DNA of 64,000 nt from Oscillatoriales cyanobacterium USR001 (GTDB taxonomy: Bacteria > Cyanobacteriota > Cyanobacteriia > Cyanobacteriales > Microcoleaceae): the NCBI GenBank assembly GCA_001698425.1, contig MBRE01000085.1, positions 37,457 through 101,456 of the forward strand, in the 5' to 3' direction. Below are positions 40,608 through 48,515 of this stretch, piece by piece. The number at the start of each line of letters is the position of its first letter. Position 1 is the first letter of the stretch. The notes under the pieces were generated by a model that saw only the letters and a program-made list of their open reading frames with translations, had not been told where the DNA came from and searched no databases. Position numbers and translations under genes: made by a program.

Positions 40608-41828
40608 TTATTTGGTTATTAGAACATCAGAAGACAAGAGAAAATAAGCTAAAAATCTTTCTGTATAATACAAGGCTAATTGATTGCTCACGCCATTAAA
40701 AACTGCATCAAAAGCGTGTTCTGCCCAAGGAATCTCTAATAGGATAGCACGATTACCAGTAGATTGCAATTTTTGGTACATTCCGCGTCCAAATTTAGGT
40801 TGAACGACACGATCGCGACCTGCATAAACTAATAAGGAAGCCGGAAGTTTCGGTTTAACATAATTAGCCGGAGAAGCTCGATCGTATAATTCAGGAAATT
40901 CTTTAGGGGTTCCTCCAATAAAATCACGTAGGATCGATCGGACGTTTAAAGGATCGGGAAAAGGTGGGTCATTGTATCCCATAGTTAAGTTATTTGGTCC
41001 ATAATAATTTACTACTGCCCGAATCGGCAATAGATCTGAATTATAAGCATAAAGTGTCGCCAATTGTGCCCCAGCAGAACGACCGAGCATTGCTATTCTC
41101 TCCAGGTCAATTTCCCACTCGTTAGCATGGGTTTTAAGATAAGCTAAGGCAGTTTTTACGTCTTCTATTTGAGCCGGAAAATGATATTTAGGAGAGTGAC
41201 GATAATCAATTGCTACTACACAATAACCTTGAGCGGCCATGTAGCGGCTAAATTCTTCATTATCATCAGGATTTCCTTTTCGCCAACCTCCTCCATAGAG
41301 AATAATAATTGTGGGATATTTGCCAATTTCTAGGGGGCGATAAAAGTTTAATTGTAGTTTTTCTCCATTGTAGTTGGCAAATTCAATCCCGCGATCGATC
41401 CGAACTTTTTTAAGGGGAATTCCTCGAAAAGCATCTATTAAAATAAATGCTCGATCGCGAAATTTTGCCTGTGTAGATTCAGGGATTTTGGTTAAATAAT
41501 CTACTCCTAAAATTCTTTGAAAATCTGCCGCTATTTTGGCATTAGCTGTCGGCAATTGCAATAATGGCAGGAAACTTATAAACATCGCTAACAGACTACA
41601 AATTAGTGATAGACGGGAAACCCGACTTTGATTGATTATCAAAGCATTTAGCAGGATAGCGATCGCATTAATAACTATCAACCAAGGACTTATTTCTGGT
41701 GTTCCTACTGCCAAATATAACAGAGAAATTGTAGGTGCTGGTAAAATTATCCAGATGCTCATCAACAATCCCACGATACTTAATAACCAGGGAATTAACA
41801 AAGATAAGATAGTAATTTTTATTTGCAT
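40608..41828 (-). CDS. Membrane-anchored alpha/beta hydrolase (BD-FAE/carboxylesterase-like)
   Basis: 406 aa. Three hydrophobic segments (about 5-27, 33-50, 72-92) precede an alpha/beta-hydrolase domain. Oxyanion-hole motif YGGGWRKG (Tyr instead of the usual His), nucleophile Ser in GRSAGAQLA, Asp in YAGRDRVV and His in WAEHAFD. Probably an esterase anchored in the membrane. Upstream member of a pair with the SDR gene. Confidence 0.85.
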   Translation of the reverse strand: MQIKITILSLLIPWLLSIVGLLMSIWIILPAPTISLLYLAVGTPEISPWLIVINAIAILLNALIINQSRVSRLSLICSLLAMFISFLPLLQLPTANAKIAADFQRILGVDYLTKIPESTQAKFRDRAFILIDAFRGIPLKKVRIDRGIEFANYNGEKLQLNFYRPLEIGKYPTIIILYGGGWRKGNPDDNEEFSRYMAAQGYCVVAIDYRHSPKYHFPAQIEDVKTALAYLKTHANEWEIDLERIAMLGRSAGAQLATLYAYNSDLLPIRAVVNYYGPNNLTMGYNDPPFPDPLNVRSILRDFIGGTPKEFPELYDRASPANYVKPKLPASLLVYAGRDRVVQPKFGRGMYQKLQSTGNRAILLEIPWAEHAFDAVFNGVSNQLALYYTERFLAYFLLSSDVLITK

Positions 41829-42006
41829 AATTAGTTATTAGTTATTGGTTATTAGTTATTGGTTATTAGTTATTGGTTATTAGTTATTGGTTATTAGTTA
41901 TTAGTTATTAGTTATTGTTCCCTCTTCCTTCTTCCTTCTTCCTTCTTCCTTCTTCCTTCTTCCCTCTTCCTTCTTCCTTCTTCCTTCTTCCCTCTTCCTT
42001 CTTCCT
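41829..42006. repeat. Composite low-complexity repeat: TTAGTTATTGG units followed by CTTCCTT units
   Basis: The first ~90 bp repeat TTAGTTATTGGTTA; the next ~85 bp repeat CTTCCTT/CTTCCCT heptamers, a pure polypyrimidine tract. The same composite in the same orientation occurs at 43,702-43,887. Confidence 0.9.
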
Positions 42007-42250
42007 ACCCTAAAAATACTCGTACCCTCACCCAAAAGAAATTTGAGAAGTTGACTGTCAGCGGACTACAGTTTGCGAGTACATCCTTAATTGCTAAATG
42101 CTAACTCAGAACTCGGTATGATACCAATATAGTTGGTAGGCAAGAAATAGATAAGGATGGTTATTCGTATGCAACATAAACCAAGCCCCCCGTGTCCTCT
42201 CACCACTAATCTAAGTACAGGTACAGTGGGATCTCCACAGGGGAAGACTG
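42007..42250. other. Intergenic region upstream of the HsdR remnant
   Basis: About 240 bp of unique sequence with no gene supported on either strand. It presumably holds the old promoter of the restriction-gene remnant. Confidence 0.4.
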
Positions 42251-43264
42251 ATGAGTAGATCGCCCCGAAACACAACCAATCGCACTAGGGATCGTATCAC
42301 TTCCTGGCTAAACCACTCTGAGTCTATGGAACCCCTCGTAGAACATACGCTAACATGGCTTGAAGTGCTGGGCTATACCGTTCTGTTGGAATCGGATATT
42401 ATCTCAGGACGACATCAGACAGTTTTGCGAAGTTATTGCAATGGTATACTGGGCGATCGCTTTCGTCAGGCGATGCAACGCATCAATCCAACGGTGTCAC
42501 CCCAGCAGATTGAGTCTATCCTTCATCAGCTAACCACAACTCCCAGCCTACCAATGCTGCAACAAAACCGTCGATGGCATTTACAATTGTTGGATGGTAT
42601 CCGAGTTGAGTCTCCACTAGCCGAAGATGGTAGACCTCTCACCCTGAAACTTATAGATTTTTCCAATCTCCTCAACAATGACTGGTTAGCGATCCACTCC
42701 TTTCCGGTGATTGAGGGAGATTATCAACATTGTCTGGATCTGGCGATCTTTATTAATGGATTACCATTGGCGGTGTTTCATGGTCTGCATGGGGGACATG
42801 AAGCCTGGTCGCTCCGAACAGCTTATTTGCAGTTACAAGAGTATCAAACTCACTTACCCAAGTTTTTTTCCTTTAATGAGTTGCTGGTACTTTCTAATGG
42901 AGTGCAATCTCGGATCGGCACACTCACAAATTCATGGAAACAGTTAATGCGGATTCACTCAGCTAACGGAGAACAGGTTCCTTTTGCCGGGGAGACGGAG
43001 GTGGAAACTTTGATTCAAGGTATTTTTGATAAACGGCGCTTTTTTGAAATTATTCAATACTTTATTGTCTTTCGACAAAGCCGGACAGTATTAACTAAGA
43101 GGCTACATCCTCATCGATTTTGTACAATTGCCATCCCTAAACACTTGGAGATAAATTGTGAAAATAAGACTCTTTTGCACCTGCAAAAATCACTATCAGA
43201 ATGCTCGTCAAGCGATCGCCGAACAGAATGCGCTGGTACTCCATGTCGAAGCATTGCAATCTAA
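42251..43264 (+). pseudogene. Truncated type I restriction HsdR N-terminal domain, nuclease motif lost
   Basis: 337 aa. Residues 27-290 align well with the HsdR N-terminal nuclease domain (LLNNDWLAIHSFPV, LDLAIFINGLPLAV, YQTHLPKFFSFNELLVLSNG, IQGIFDKRRFFEIIQYFIVF). Full R subunits have ~1000 aa with a helicase motor; this one ends where the motor should start and finishes in unrelated residues. The Glu-x-Lys of the active site is His177-Gly-Leu179, so it cannot cut DNA. No hsdM or hsdS gene is visible. Either a decayed gene or a reused domain. Confidence 0.8.
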
Positions 43265-43280
43265 ACATCTTCAGAATTAG
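43158..43280 (+). CDS. Possible small protein, 40 aa
   Basis: A GTG start with GGAG seven bases upstream opens a 40-residue frame overlapping the 3' end of the HsdR remnant in another frame. It starts KIRLFCTCKNHYQ with a CxC pair and has an amphipathic helical remainder. No family recognised. Only the ribosome-binding site and protein-like composition support it. Confidence 0.3.
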   Translation: MKIRLFCTCKNHYQNARQAIAEQNALVLHVEALQSKHLQN

Positions 43281-43324
43281 ACAACTTTGATTTCTTTTAA
43301 GTTCAATTACTTTTGAAAATATCT

Positions 43325-43666
43325 ATGCTACAGCCTGACGATCTCGCCCCTACTCCAACATCTCTGGATCAAATTTTGCAATCACAGCTTGAAGAAGCTG
43401 TAGGTTACTATTTCTATACAGGTTGCGATCGCATCACTCAGACTCTCTTAGCTCAGTGTCAGTGGTCAATAGTAAGTCTGGATATACCCACGTTAACAAT
43501 TGCCTGTCCCGATGCTAAAACATATTGGAACTTGGTGAGCAACATTAAATGTATCAGTGATTATTTATCCCGCGTAACCCGTCCCAGCAGAATAGAGGTC
43601 ATTCCCGGAGATCGAAAAAATTTCTACTTTAAAGTTGAAGTTGGTGCATCGATGGGAAACGATTAA
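43325..43666 (+). CDS. Conserved-looking hypothetical protein
   Basis: About 113 aa from the ATG at 43325 (a TTG at 43313 is also open). Alpha/beta composition, with YYFYTGCDRI, LLAQCQW and RIEVIPGD segments but no known motif or membrane segment. It follows the HsdR remnant and the small frame on the same strand and ends just before the second composite repeat. Function unknown. Confidence 0.6.
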   Translation: MLQPDDLAPTPTSLDQILQSQLEEAVGYYFYTGCDRITQTLLAQCQWSIVSLDIPTLTIACPDAKTYWNLVSNIKCISDYLSRVTRPSRIEVIPGDRKNFYFKVEVGASMGND

Positions 43667-43701
43667 CAGATTTGCACCTCGCTGTCAGCATCGCCCTTTG
43701 A

Positions 43702-43887
43702 CATTAGTTATTGGTTATTGGTTATTCTTCCTTCTTCCCTCTTCCCTCTTCCCTCTTCCCTCTTCCCTCTTCCTTCTTCCTTCTTCCCTCTTCCCTCTTC
43801 CTTCTTCCCTCTTCCTTCTTCCCTCTTCCCTCTTCCTTCTTCCCTCTTCCCTCTTCCTTCTTCCCTCTTCCCTCTTCCTTCTTCCTT
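43702..43887. repeat. Composite low-complexity repeat: TTATTGG units followed by CTTCCCT heptamers
   Basis: ATTAGTTATTGGTTATTGG followed by about 160 bp of CTTCCTT/CTTCCCT units. Same composition and orientation as 41,829-42,006. Long purely homopurine-homopyrimidine tracts of this kind can form triplex DNA and recombine. Confidence 0.9.
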
Positions 43888-43889
43888 CA

Positions 43890-45251
43890 TTAATTAGGTT
43901 TAACTTGCAACGCATCCTTAGCAGAAATTCCATCATTCTGAACTCCAAAATACCACAAACTAGCCGCAGCTTCAGCGCGAGTCACTGATTTATTCGGCTG
44001 AAATAGCGTAGTAAAACCAAAAACTCGACGGATATTCGCTAAATCTCCATTATTAAAATCTGCCAAAACTGCTCGCGCCACACTAGGATCAATCTTTGCG
44101 GAATCTTGAAAACCCCACCTTTCTTTCACCGCATCAATATTAGCAGTAGGTAAAGCTTGACGAGTATCAAAAGGTACTTTCCAAAGGATCATAGCCGCTC
44201 GAGTTAATGGCTCATCTGGTCGGAATTTTACATCTTTAATATTACCAGAAAGCGCACTCGGAATTAAACCCGCTTCTGCCAAACCTTGAATAGCTGGAAA
44301 ATCAGGATCGCTTTTTGGTACATCTGAAAATATCGCAGCATTTGAATTTACTGCTAATCGAATTTGCTTACCCTGATTATTAGCATAAATTTGATTGTTG
44401 GCAGCTACTAGCCAGCGAGAATACTCGCGACGAGTAATAATTTTATTAGGTTCTGGTAAAGTATTATTGCTATTATTGCTATCCAAACCTTGATTTTTTG
44501 ATTGTAGTTTCAGCACACCTAACTGAGCTACATCACTCACGTATTGACGCAATTCTTGAGGTACTTCGTTTTGATTTTCTACCGTTTTCTGCGGTATTGG
44601 TAATGGTGTTGATATACCTTGTTTGAGATTAGGAGAAGGCGAGAAACTTGGCGAAGGCGTAGGAGAAATTAATATCGGTGAATTGCTTGGTTGTGGTGTC
44701 GCAATAATTGTCTCTGCACCCTTTCCATACTCAATTAAAAATTCTGTCACCGCTGCTGATTTCTGGGGAGAAACAAAAGAGACAACTACCTGTAAATTAT
44801 CTTTAGTAGCCGTTAGTTTTCCTTGTCCATCTTCGCTAAATTTGTTAATAATTTCCCACTTTTTCCGGGTTAATTCAGTTTGGTAAAAATTCTGAATATA
44901 ATTGCTAGGATCTGTTGTTTTCCAGCGGAGAATTTTAGCTTCACCAGAATTATTGGACTCAGTAACTTCGAGTAACTGAGCATTAGTATAAATGGGAATT
45001 TCCGCCGGAAAATTCCCAGGTAATTTAGCAGTTGAGATATTGGATTCGTTAGCAACAGGCGATGGTGTTGGTGTTGATAAATTAACTGGTTTTTCATTAA
45101 GTCTAGGATCGGCTGCTAAAGATTCTTCTAATGCTTTACTATTAGGACTGTTGGCACAAGCAGTTAAAGATATTAGCAGCAAAAAAGATAAACTGGCATT
45201 CCCAGCAAAATATTTTATCCTCAATATTGATTTAGTAGTTATGGATCTCAT
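43890..45251 (-). CDS. Lipoprotein with C-terminal SLH domains
   Basis: 453 aa. Signal peptide with lipobox LTAC, acylated Cys at 32. A Pro/Ser-rich linker (about 190-225) separates an N-terminal domain (about 70-180) from S-layer homology repeats: RREYSRWLVAAN, FSDVPKSDPDFPAIQGLAEAGLI and PDEPLTRAAMIL, ending SVTRAEAAASLWYFG. In cyanobacteria SLH proteins bind cell-wall glycans or secondary polymers. The start is supported by AGGTGA before the ATG. Confidence 0.88.
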   Translation of the reverse strand: MRSITTKSILRIKYFAGNASLSFLLLISLTACANSPNSKALEESLAADPRLNEKPVNLSTPTPSPVANESNISTAKLPGNFPAEIPIYTNAQLLEVTESNNSGEAKILRWKTTDPSNYIQNFYQTELTRKKWEIINKFSEDGQGKLTATKDNLQVVVSFVSPQKSAAVTEFLIEYGKGAETIIATPQPSNSPILISPTPSPSFSPSPNLKQGISTPLPIPQKTVENQNEVPQELRQYVSDVAQLGVLKLQSKNQGLDSNNSNNTLPEPNKIITRREYSRWLVAANNQIYANNQGKQIRLAVNSNAAIFSDVPKSDPDFPAIQGLAEAGLIPSALSGNIKDVKFRPDEPLTRAAMILWKVPFDTRQALPTANIDAVKERWGFQDSAKIDPSVARAVLADFNNGDLANIRRVFGFTTLFQPNKSVTRAEAAASLWYFGVQNDGISAKDALQVKPN

Positions 45252-45468
45252 ATTTCACCTGGCTTATCCTCAAATTAGTTTAGCGCTAATGTAATCTTAA
45301 AGCACGAGAAATATAACTTTACAAATCTTCAATTAATTTAATTCGATCGTCTGTATCCTCTGCTACCACTTCTTCTGCGACAGAGAGCTATGATCGATGA
45401 GCGGCAACTTGACTCACACAGTTGAGTTTCCTTTGAGCGACCTATTAATATACTCAAGCAAGCCGCAC

Positions 45469-45498
45469 TTGACAATTAACACAAAGAGTCGCGATAAT
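45469..45498 (+). promoter_or_regulatory. Strong sigma70-type promoter with no gene directly downstream
   Basis: TTGACA (45,469-45,474), 18-bp spacer, GATAAT (45,493-45,498). It predicts a start near 45,505, entering the hairpin-rich stretch described next. Confidence 0.6.
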
Positions 45499-45504
45499 AA
45501 TTAC

Positions 45505-45907
45505 ATAACCTGCTCATAACCGAGCAGTTTTCTTGGGAATCCTTCAGCGAGGCATTCCAGTAACCCAGACAAAACTATTATGTCCGGGCTCGCACAAGCG
45601 TCCCTGGTGTTCTGTTAACTAGAACCGCAAAAGCTCATGGAAGGAGAAAGTGGCAGTAAGCAAACAAGCACAACAACACAGAAGCTTTTCCGAAAAACGC
45701 AAACCGCGTTTAAATGGCAAAAGCTCCTGAAAATTTCCGATTGTGCGTTGGCTAAATGCTCAGGATTGATAGGAAAACACCCAAACTATGAGCTTTCACT
45801 GCAAGAACCAGCAGTGACGGGAGGTGACAGTAGTTAACAAAGCAGACTTACCACTTAATCGTCAGGGATCGGGCAAAGATATCCCCAGCAAAACCTGACA
45901 CTTTTGA
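45505..45907 (+). ncRNA. Candidate structured non-coding RNA (no known family)
   Basis: Consecutive stems in one ~400-nt stretch: CTGCTC/GAGCAG (45,510-45,527, then TTTTCTT), GGAATCCT/AGGCATTCC (45,537-45,558), TTCT/AGAA near 45,610-45,624, AGCTTTT/AAAAGCT (45,683-45,725) enclosing AAACGC/GCGTTT, TCACTGC/GCAGTGA (45,796-45,817), GTCAGG/CCTGAC (45,861-45,899) then ACTTTTG. I could not match it to RNase P, tmRNA, 6S or a riboswitch. A 66-codon frame inside (45,637-45,837) is probably chance. Confidence 0.45.
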
Positions 45908-46225
45908 TTGTGAAAGGTGGCAATAACAATCAAAAAAATTCTGAAATTTTGGCAATTGGCAATTAGTTTAAGGAAACTTTAAATTTTGAGTGTTTACGAG
46001 TTGCCCAAGTTGAATTTTTTTGAACTAATCCAATCCCAAATTAGTGAATTTAAACTTTAGCTGCGCTAATAATGGTGCTGCTTAATCATTCACCATTTTT
46101 AGTATTTCTTTTGAACTAAATTCTGACAATTCCAATTCCGACTCGCCAACTTTACTTGTAAAAAACTGGTGAAGAGTTCGGAGATGTTCGCACATACATA
46201 TCCAGGAAAACCACTCAACTTTTTT

Positions 46226-47281
46226 ATGAATTCCACCGATCTTTTAAGTGCCAATGAACTTTTAACTAGACATAGACAAGGAGAAAGAGACTTTAGAGGG
46301 GCTAATTTAATTGCCGTTAATCTCGGTGAAGCCAATCTGAATCGGACAAATTTAAGTAATGCCAACTTAAGAGGGGCAAACTTAGCTAGAACTAAACTAA
46401 TCGGAGCGAATTTAAACGGCTCAGATTTAAGCGGAGCTAATTTATCTAAAGCGAAACTGATTGAAATTAACCTCAGTGGAGCTAGTTTAACAGGAACTAT
46501 TTTATTAGGTGCAGACCTCAGCGGAGCCAACCTCAGCGGCGCTATTTTTTCTCAAACAGACCTCAGTAAAGCTACCCTAATCGGAGCTAGTTTACTAGGA
46601 GCTTGTTTGTTAAATGCCTCAAAATTAGTAGAGGCAAATTTGAGTGGCGCAACTCTGAGCCGAGCTACTGCGAATGGAGTTGATTTAAGTAGAGCCAATT
46701 TAATTCGAGCAATTCTTAGCGAAGTTGACTTAAGTGGCGCAAATTTAAGCGGCGCAACTTTAATTCGAGCTTACGCCAATCGCAGTAATCTTAGTGGTGC
46801 TAATTTGCAAAATGCGAACTTGAGCGAAGCCAGTTTTCGGGAAGCAAATTTGTGTGTTGCCAATTTGAGCGGTTCTGATTTGCAGGGAACTGATTTGCAT
46901 GGAGCTAATTTAAACGGTGCGAATCTTTCTGGTGCTAGTTTGCAAGGAGCTACTCTCAGTGGTGCTAATTTGAATGGAGCAAATCTGCATAAATCTGACT
47001 TAAGAATGGCTGAATTAAATAAGGCAAATTTGCGTGGAGCGAACTTGAGCGGGGCTAATTTATCTGGGGCTAGTTTGTTAGAGGCTGATTTGCGTGGAGC
47101 TAACCTCTGCGGAGCAAATCTTTGTGGTGCTGGTTTGCTGTTGGCATCATTGGCGGGTGCAGATTTGACTGGAGCAAATTTATCTGAAGCTAATTTAATT
47201 GGTGCTAGTTTAAATGTCTCGAATTTGCAAGAAGCATCTTTAGGTGGGGCAATTCTCCCTAATGGAGCGGCTTATGGTTAA
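46226..47281 (+). CDS. Pentapeptide-repeat protein
   Basis: About 351 aa from the ATG at 46226 (370 aa with the earlier GTG at 46169). From about residue 25 to the end it is an almost uninterrupted series of A(N/D)LxG/x pentapeptides, roughly 65, predicting a right-handed quadrilateral beta helix. The short N-terminal helix NELLTRHRQGERDFRGANL is typical of cyanobacterial members, which favours the later start. No extra domain or signal peptide. Function unknown. Confidence 0.9.
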   Translation: MNSTDLLSANELLTRHRQGERDFRGANLIAVNLGEANLNRTNLSNANLRGANLARTKLIGANLNGSDLSGANLSKAKLIEINLSGASLTGTILLGADLSGANLSGAIFSQTDLSKATLIGASLLGACLLNASKLVEANLSGATLSRATANGVDLSRANLIRAILSEVDLSGANLSGATLIRAYANRSNLSGANLQNANLSEASFREANLCVANLSGSDLQGTDLHGANLNGANLSGASLQGATLSGANLNGANLHKSDLRMAELNKANLRGANLSGANLSGASLLEADLRGANLCGANLCGAGLLLASLAGADLTGANLSEANLIGASLNVSNLQEASLGGAILPNGAAYG

Positions 47282-47312
47282 GGGATAGTGGGAGCAATTG
47301 GTGTCAAATTAA

Positions 47313-47455
47313 GCCGAAAGCCCGCTAGGGACTAAAGTCCCTGTCTAATAGTTAAAGTCCTCTGAAGAGGACTGAAAAAAATTGTTAAATTCATTAGTCA
47401 TCTGAGCGAGGACTTGATCTTTGAGACAGGGGTTTTAACCCCCTGTCGGACTAAG
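47313..47455. repeat. MITE-like inverted-repeat element, copy 1
   Basis: Arms contain AGGGACTAAAGTCCCT, AAGTCCTCTGAAGAGGACT, GAGGACTTGATC and ACAGGGGTTTTAACCCCCTGT. The same modules in the same order occur at 50,853-50,978. No transposase inside. Confidence 0.75.
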
Positions 47456-47508
47456 GGTTTAACGTTAAGTTGACACCAATGCACAGGGGATTGCCCCTAC
47501 AAAATGCT

Positions 47509-48018
47509 TTAGTCTTCTGCAATTTCAAGCTGGGTTTGCGGCCTCTTCAAAGCGTACAAATGTAAGGAAAAGGCCCATTCATTTGAGACGTTTTTAATGC
47601 CATGAATTTGCCATCCGTCAATGAATAGAAAATCCAGTGGTTTGGCTATGTCTTGGCGATAGATGAAGAACTTATCGCGGCTAACTTTGTACAGAGTTTG
47701 CAAAATTTCTCCTGATAGAGTTAGGACTAAAGCTTTGCTATTGAAATGATCGTGTTTGAAGCTGTTTGCCTGTTTTGGCGGCCAGAAACAAATGCCTGCT
47801 TCTATTAGAAAGCTAGAGCATAATTGCAACCAAAAATATTGGCCTTTCTCGGAGTATTCTAATCGAGTTTTCAGTAGATTGAGATCCTTTGGTAATAGTA
47901 ATGCGAGGATGAGCAATCCGAGTGTAAAGGGGCGATCGCATAATTGCTTGAGGATTTCCAGAAGTTGTTTCTGGTAATTTTCGCCAGGGTTTCCTAAGTT
48001 TGATATACTGTTGTTCAT
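47509..48018 (-). CDS. Cupin protein resembling cysteine dioxygenase
   Basis: About 169 aa from the ATG at 48018; the frame extends to 48102 but the later start is backed by a leader shared with the next gene. FKHDHFNSKALVLTLSGEI (HxH plus cupin strand) and IHGIKNVSNEWAFSLHLY fit the first and second metal-binding motifs of the cysteine-dioxygenase family. Such enzymes are iron thiol dioxygenases. Residue-level conservation is partial, so function is tentative. Confidence 0.6.
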   Translation of the reverse strand: MNNSISNLGNPGENYQKQLLEILKQLCDRPFTLGLLILALLLPKDLNLLKTRLEYSEKGQYFWLQLCSSFLIEAGICFWPPKQANSFKHDHFNSKALVLTLSGEILQTLYKVSRDKFFIYRQDIAKPLDFLFIDGWQIHGIKNVSNEWAFSLHLYALKRPQTQLEIAED

Positions 48019-48147
48019 TGGTTTTCGTTGCTGGTCGAGTTTACATTTGGTTGGAAGACATTTGGACTGCGATCGGCAATTTTTTTTGTGGACATTCCCC
48101 AAAAACTAGGGTTAGGTTTTGGGGAGATGTCTTAGAGAAAATAGCCT

Positions 48148-48330
48148 CTAGTTAGGGCGGCAGTGGTCCCCATTGGGGCTGCTTTGTGGTACGCAGCCGG
48201 CGATCGCATTGGGGCGATCGACTGCTGTGGGTGAAGCCCAAAATACCAAGGTTGTGATTAGAATGACCTGGAAGCTCCTTTTGAGGAAGGGGCGCTTGGT
48301 TGTCGCTAAATCGGTTAAAATTTTAAACAT
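48148..48330 (-). CDS. Small secreted protein candidate
   Basis: 60 aa with a signal peptide (RSFQVILITTLVFWASPTA) and a short tail with two Cys (GCVPQSSPNGDHC). Its upstream bases AGCAACGAAAGCCAATG match those of the cupin gene (AGCAACGAAAACCAATG), which supports the start. No family recognised. Confidence 0.5.
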   Translation of the reverse strand: MFKILTDLATTKRPFLKRSFQVILITTLVFWASPTAVDRPNAIAGCVPQSSPNGDHCRPN

Positions 48331-48515
48331 TGGCTTTCGTTGCTGTTCAGTTGGTCAATTTCACAAATTTGAGAGAATCGCGATTGCACTTGCAGCAAGG
48401 CTGCTGGCTGTTTCCTCTCTCAATCTGCAAGTAAAATAAAATGCCAGATTAGATAAACCAAAAATCCGATCACGTTATGATCACGATCGCGATCTCACTG
48501 TTGAGTTATTGAAGA

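Larger units (their letters stand above)
45252..46225. other. Long gene-free region upstream of the pentapeptide gene
   Basis: About 970 bp between divergent genes. Besides the candidate RNA it contains AT-rich sequence (45,908-46,150) that may hold the pentapeptide gene's promoter. No protein gene is supported. Confidence 0.5.

Noticed and set aside
43702..43887. CRISPR-like array
   Set aside because: Units are contiguous 7-mers without spacers or a cas gene.
43708..43988. Open frames made of PSSLFLL or KREEGRG repeats
   Set aside because: Translations of the CTTCCCT tandem repeat in every frame; no coding signal.
45582..45591. GTCCGGGCTC, as in the RNase P RNA core
   Set aside because: The other conserved RNase P elements (GAGGAAA before it, ACAGAA and the 3' pairing partner) are missing.
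45637..45837. 66-aa plus-strand frame
   Set aside because: It runs across the strong hairpins of the candidate RNA, has low-complexity Ser/Thr/Lys composition and no homology I recognise; kept only as an alternative reading.
48173..48439. 88-aa plus-strand frame opposite the small secreted-protein gene
   Set aside because: The minus-strand frame has a signal peptide and a start shared with its neighbour; the plus frame has neither.
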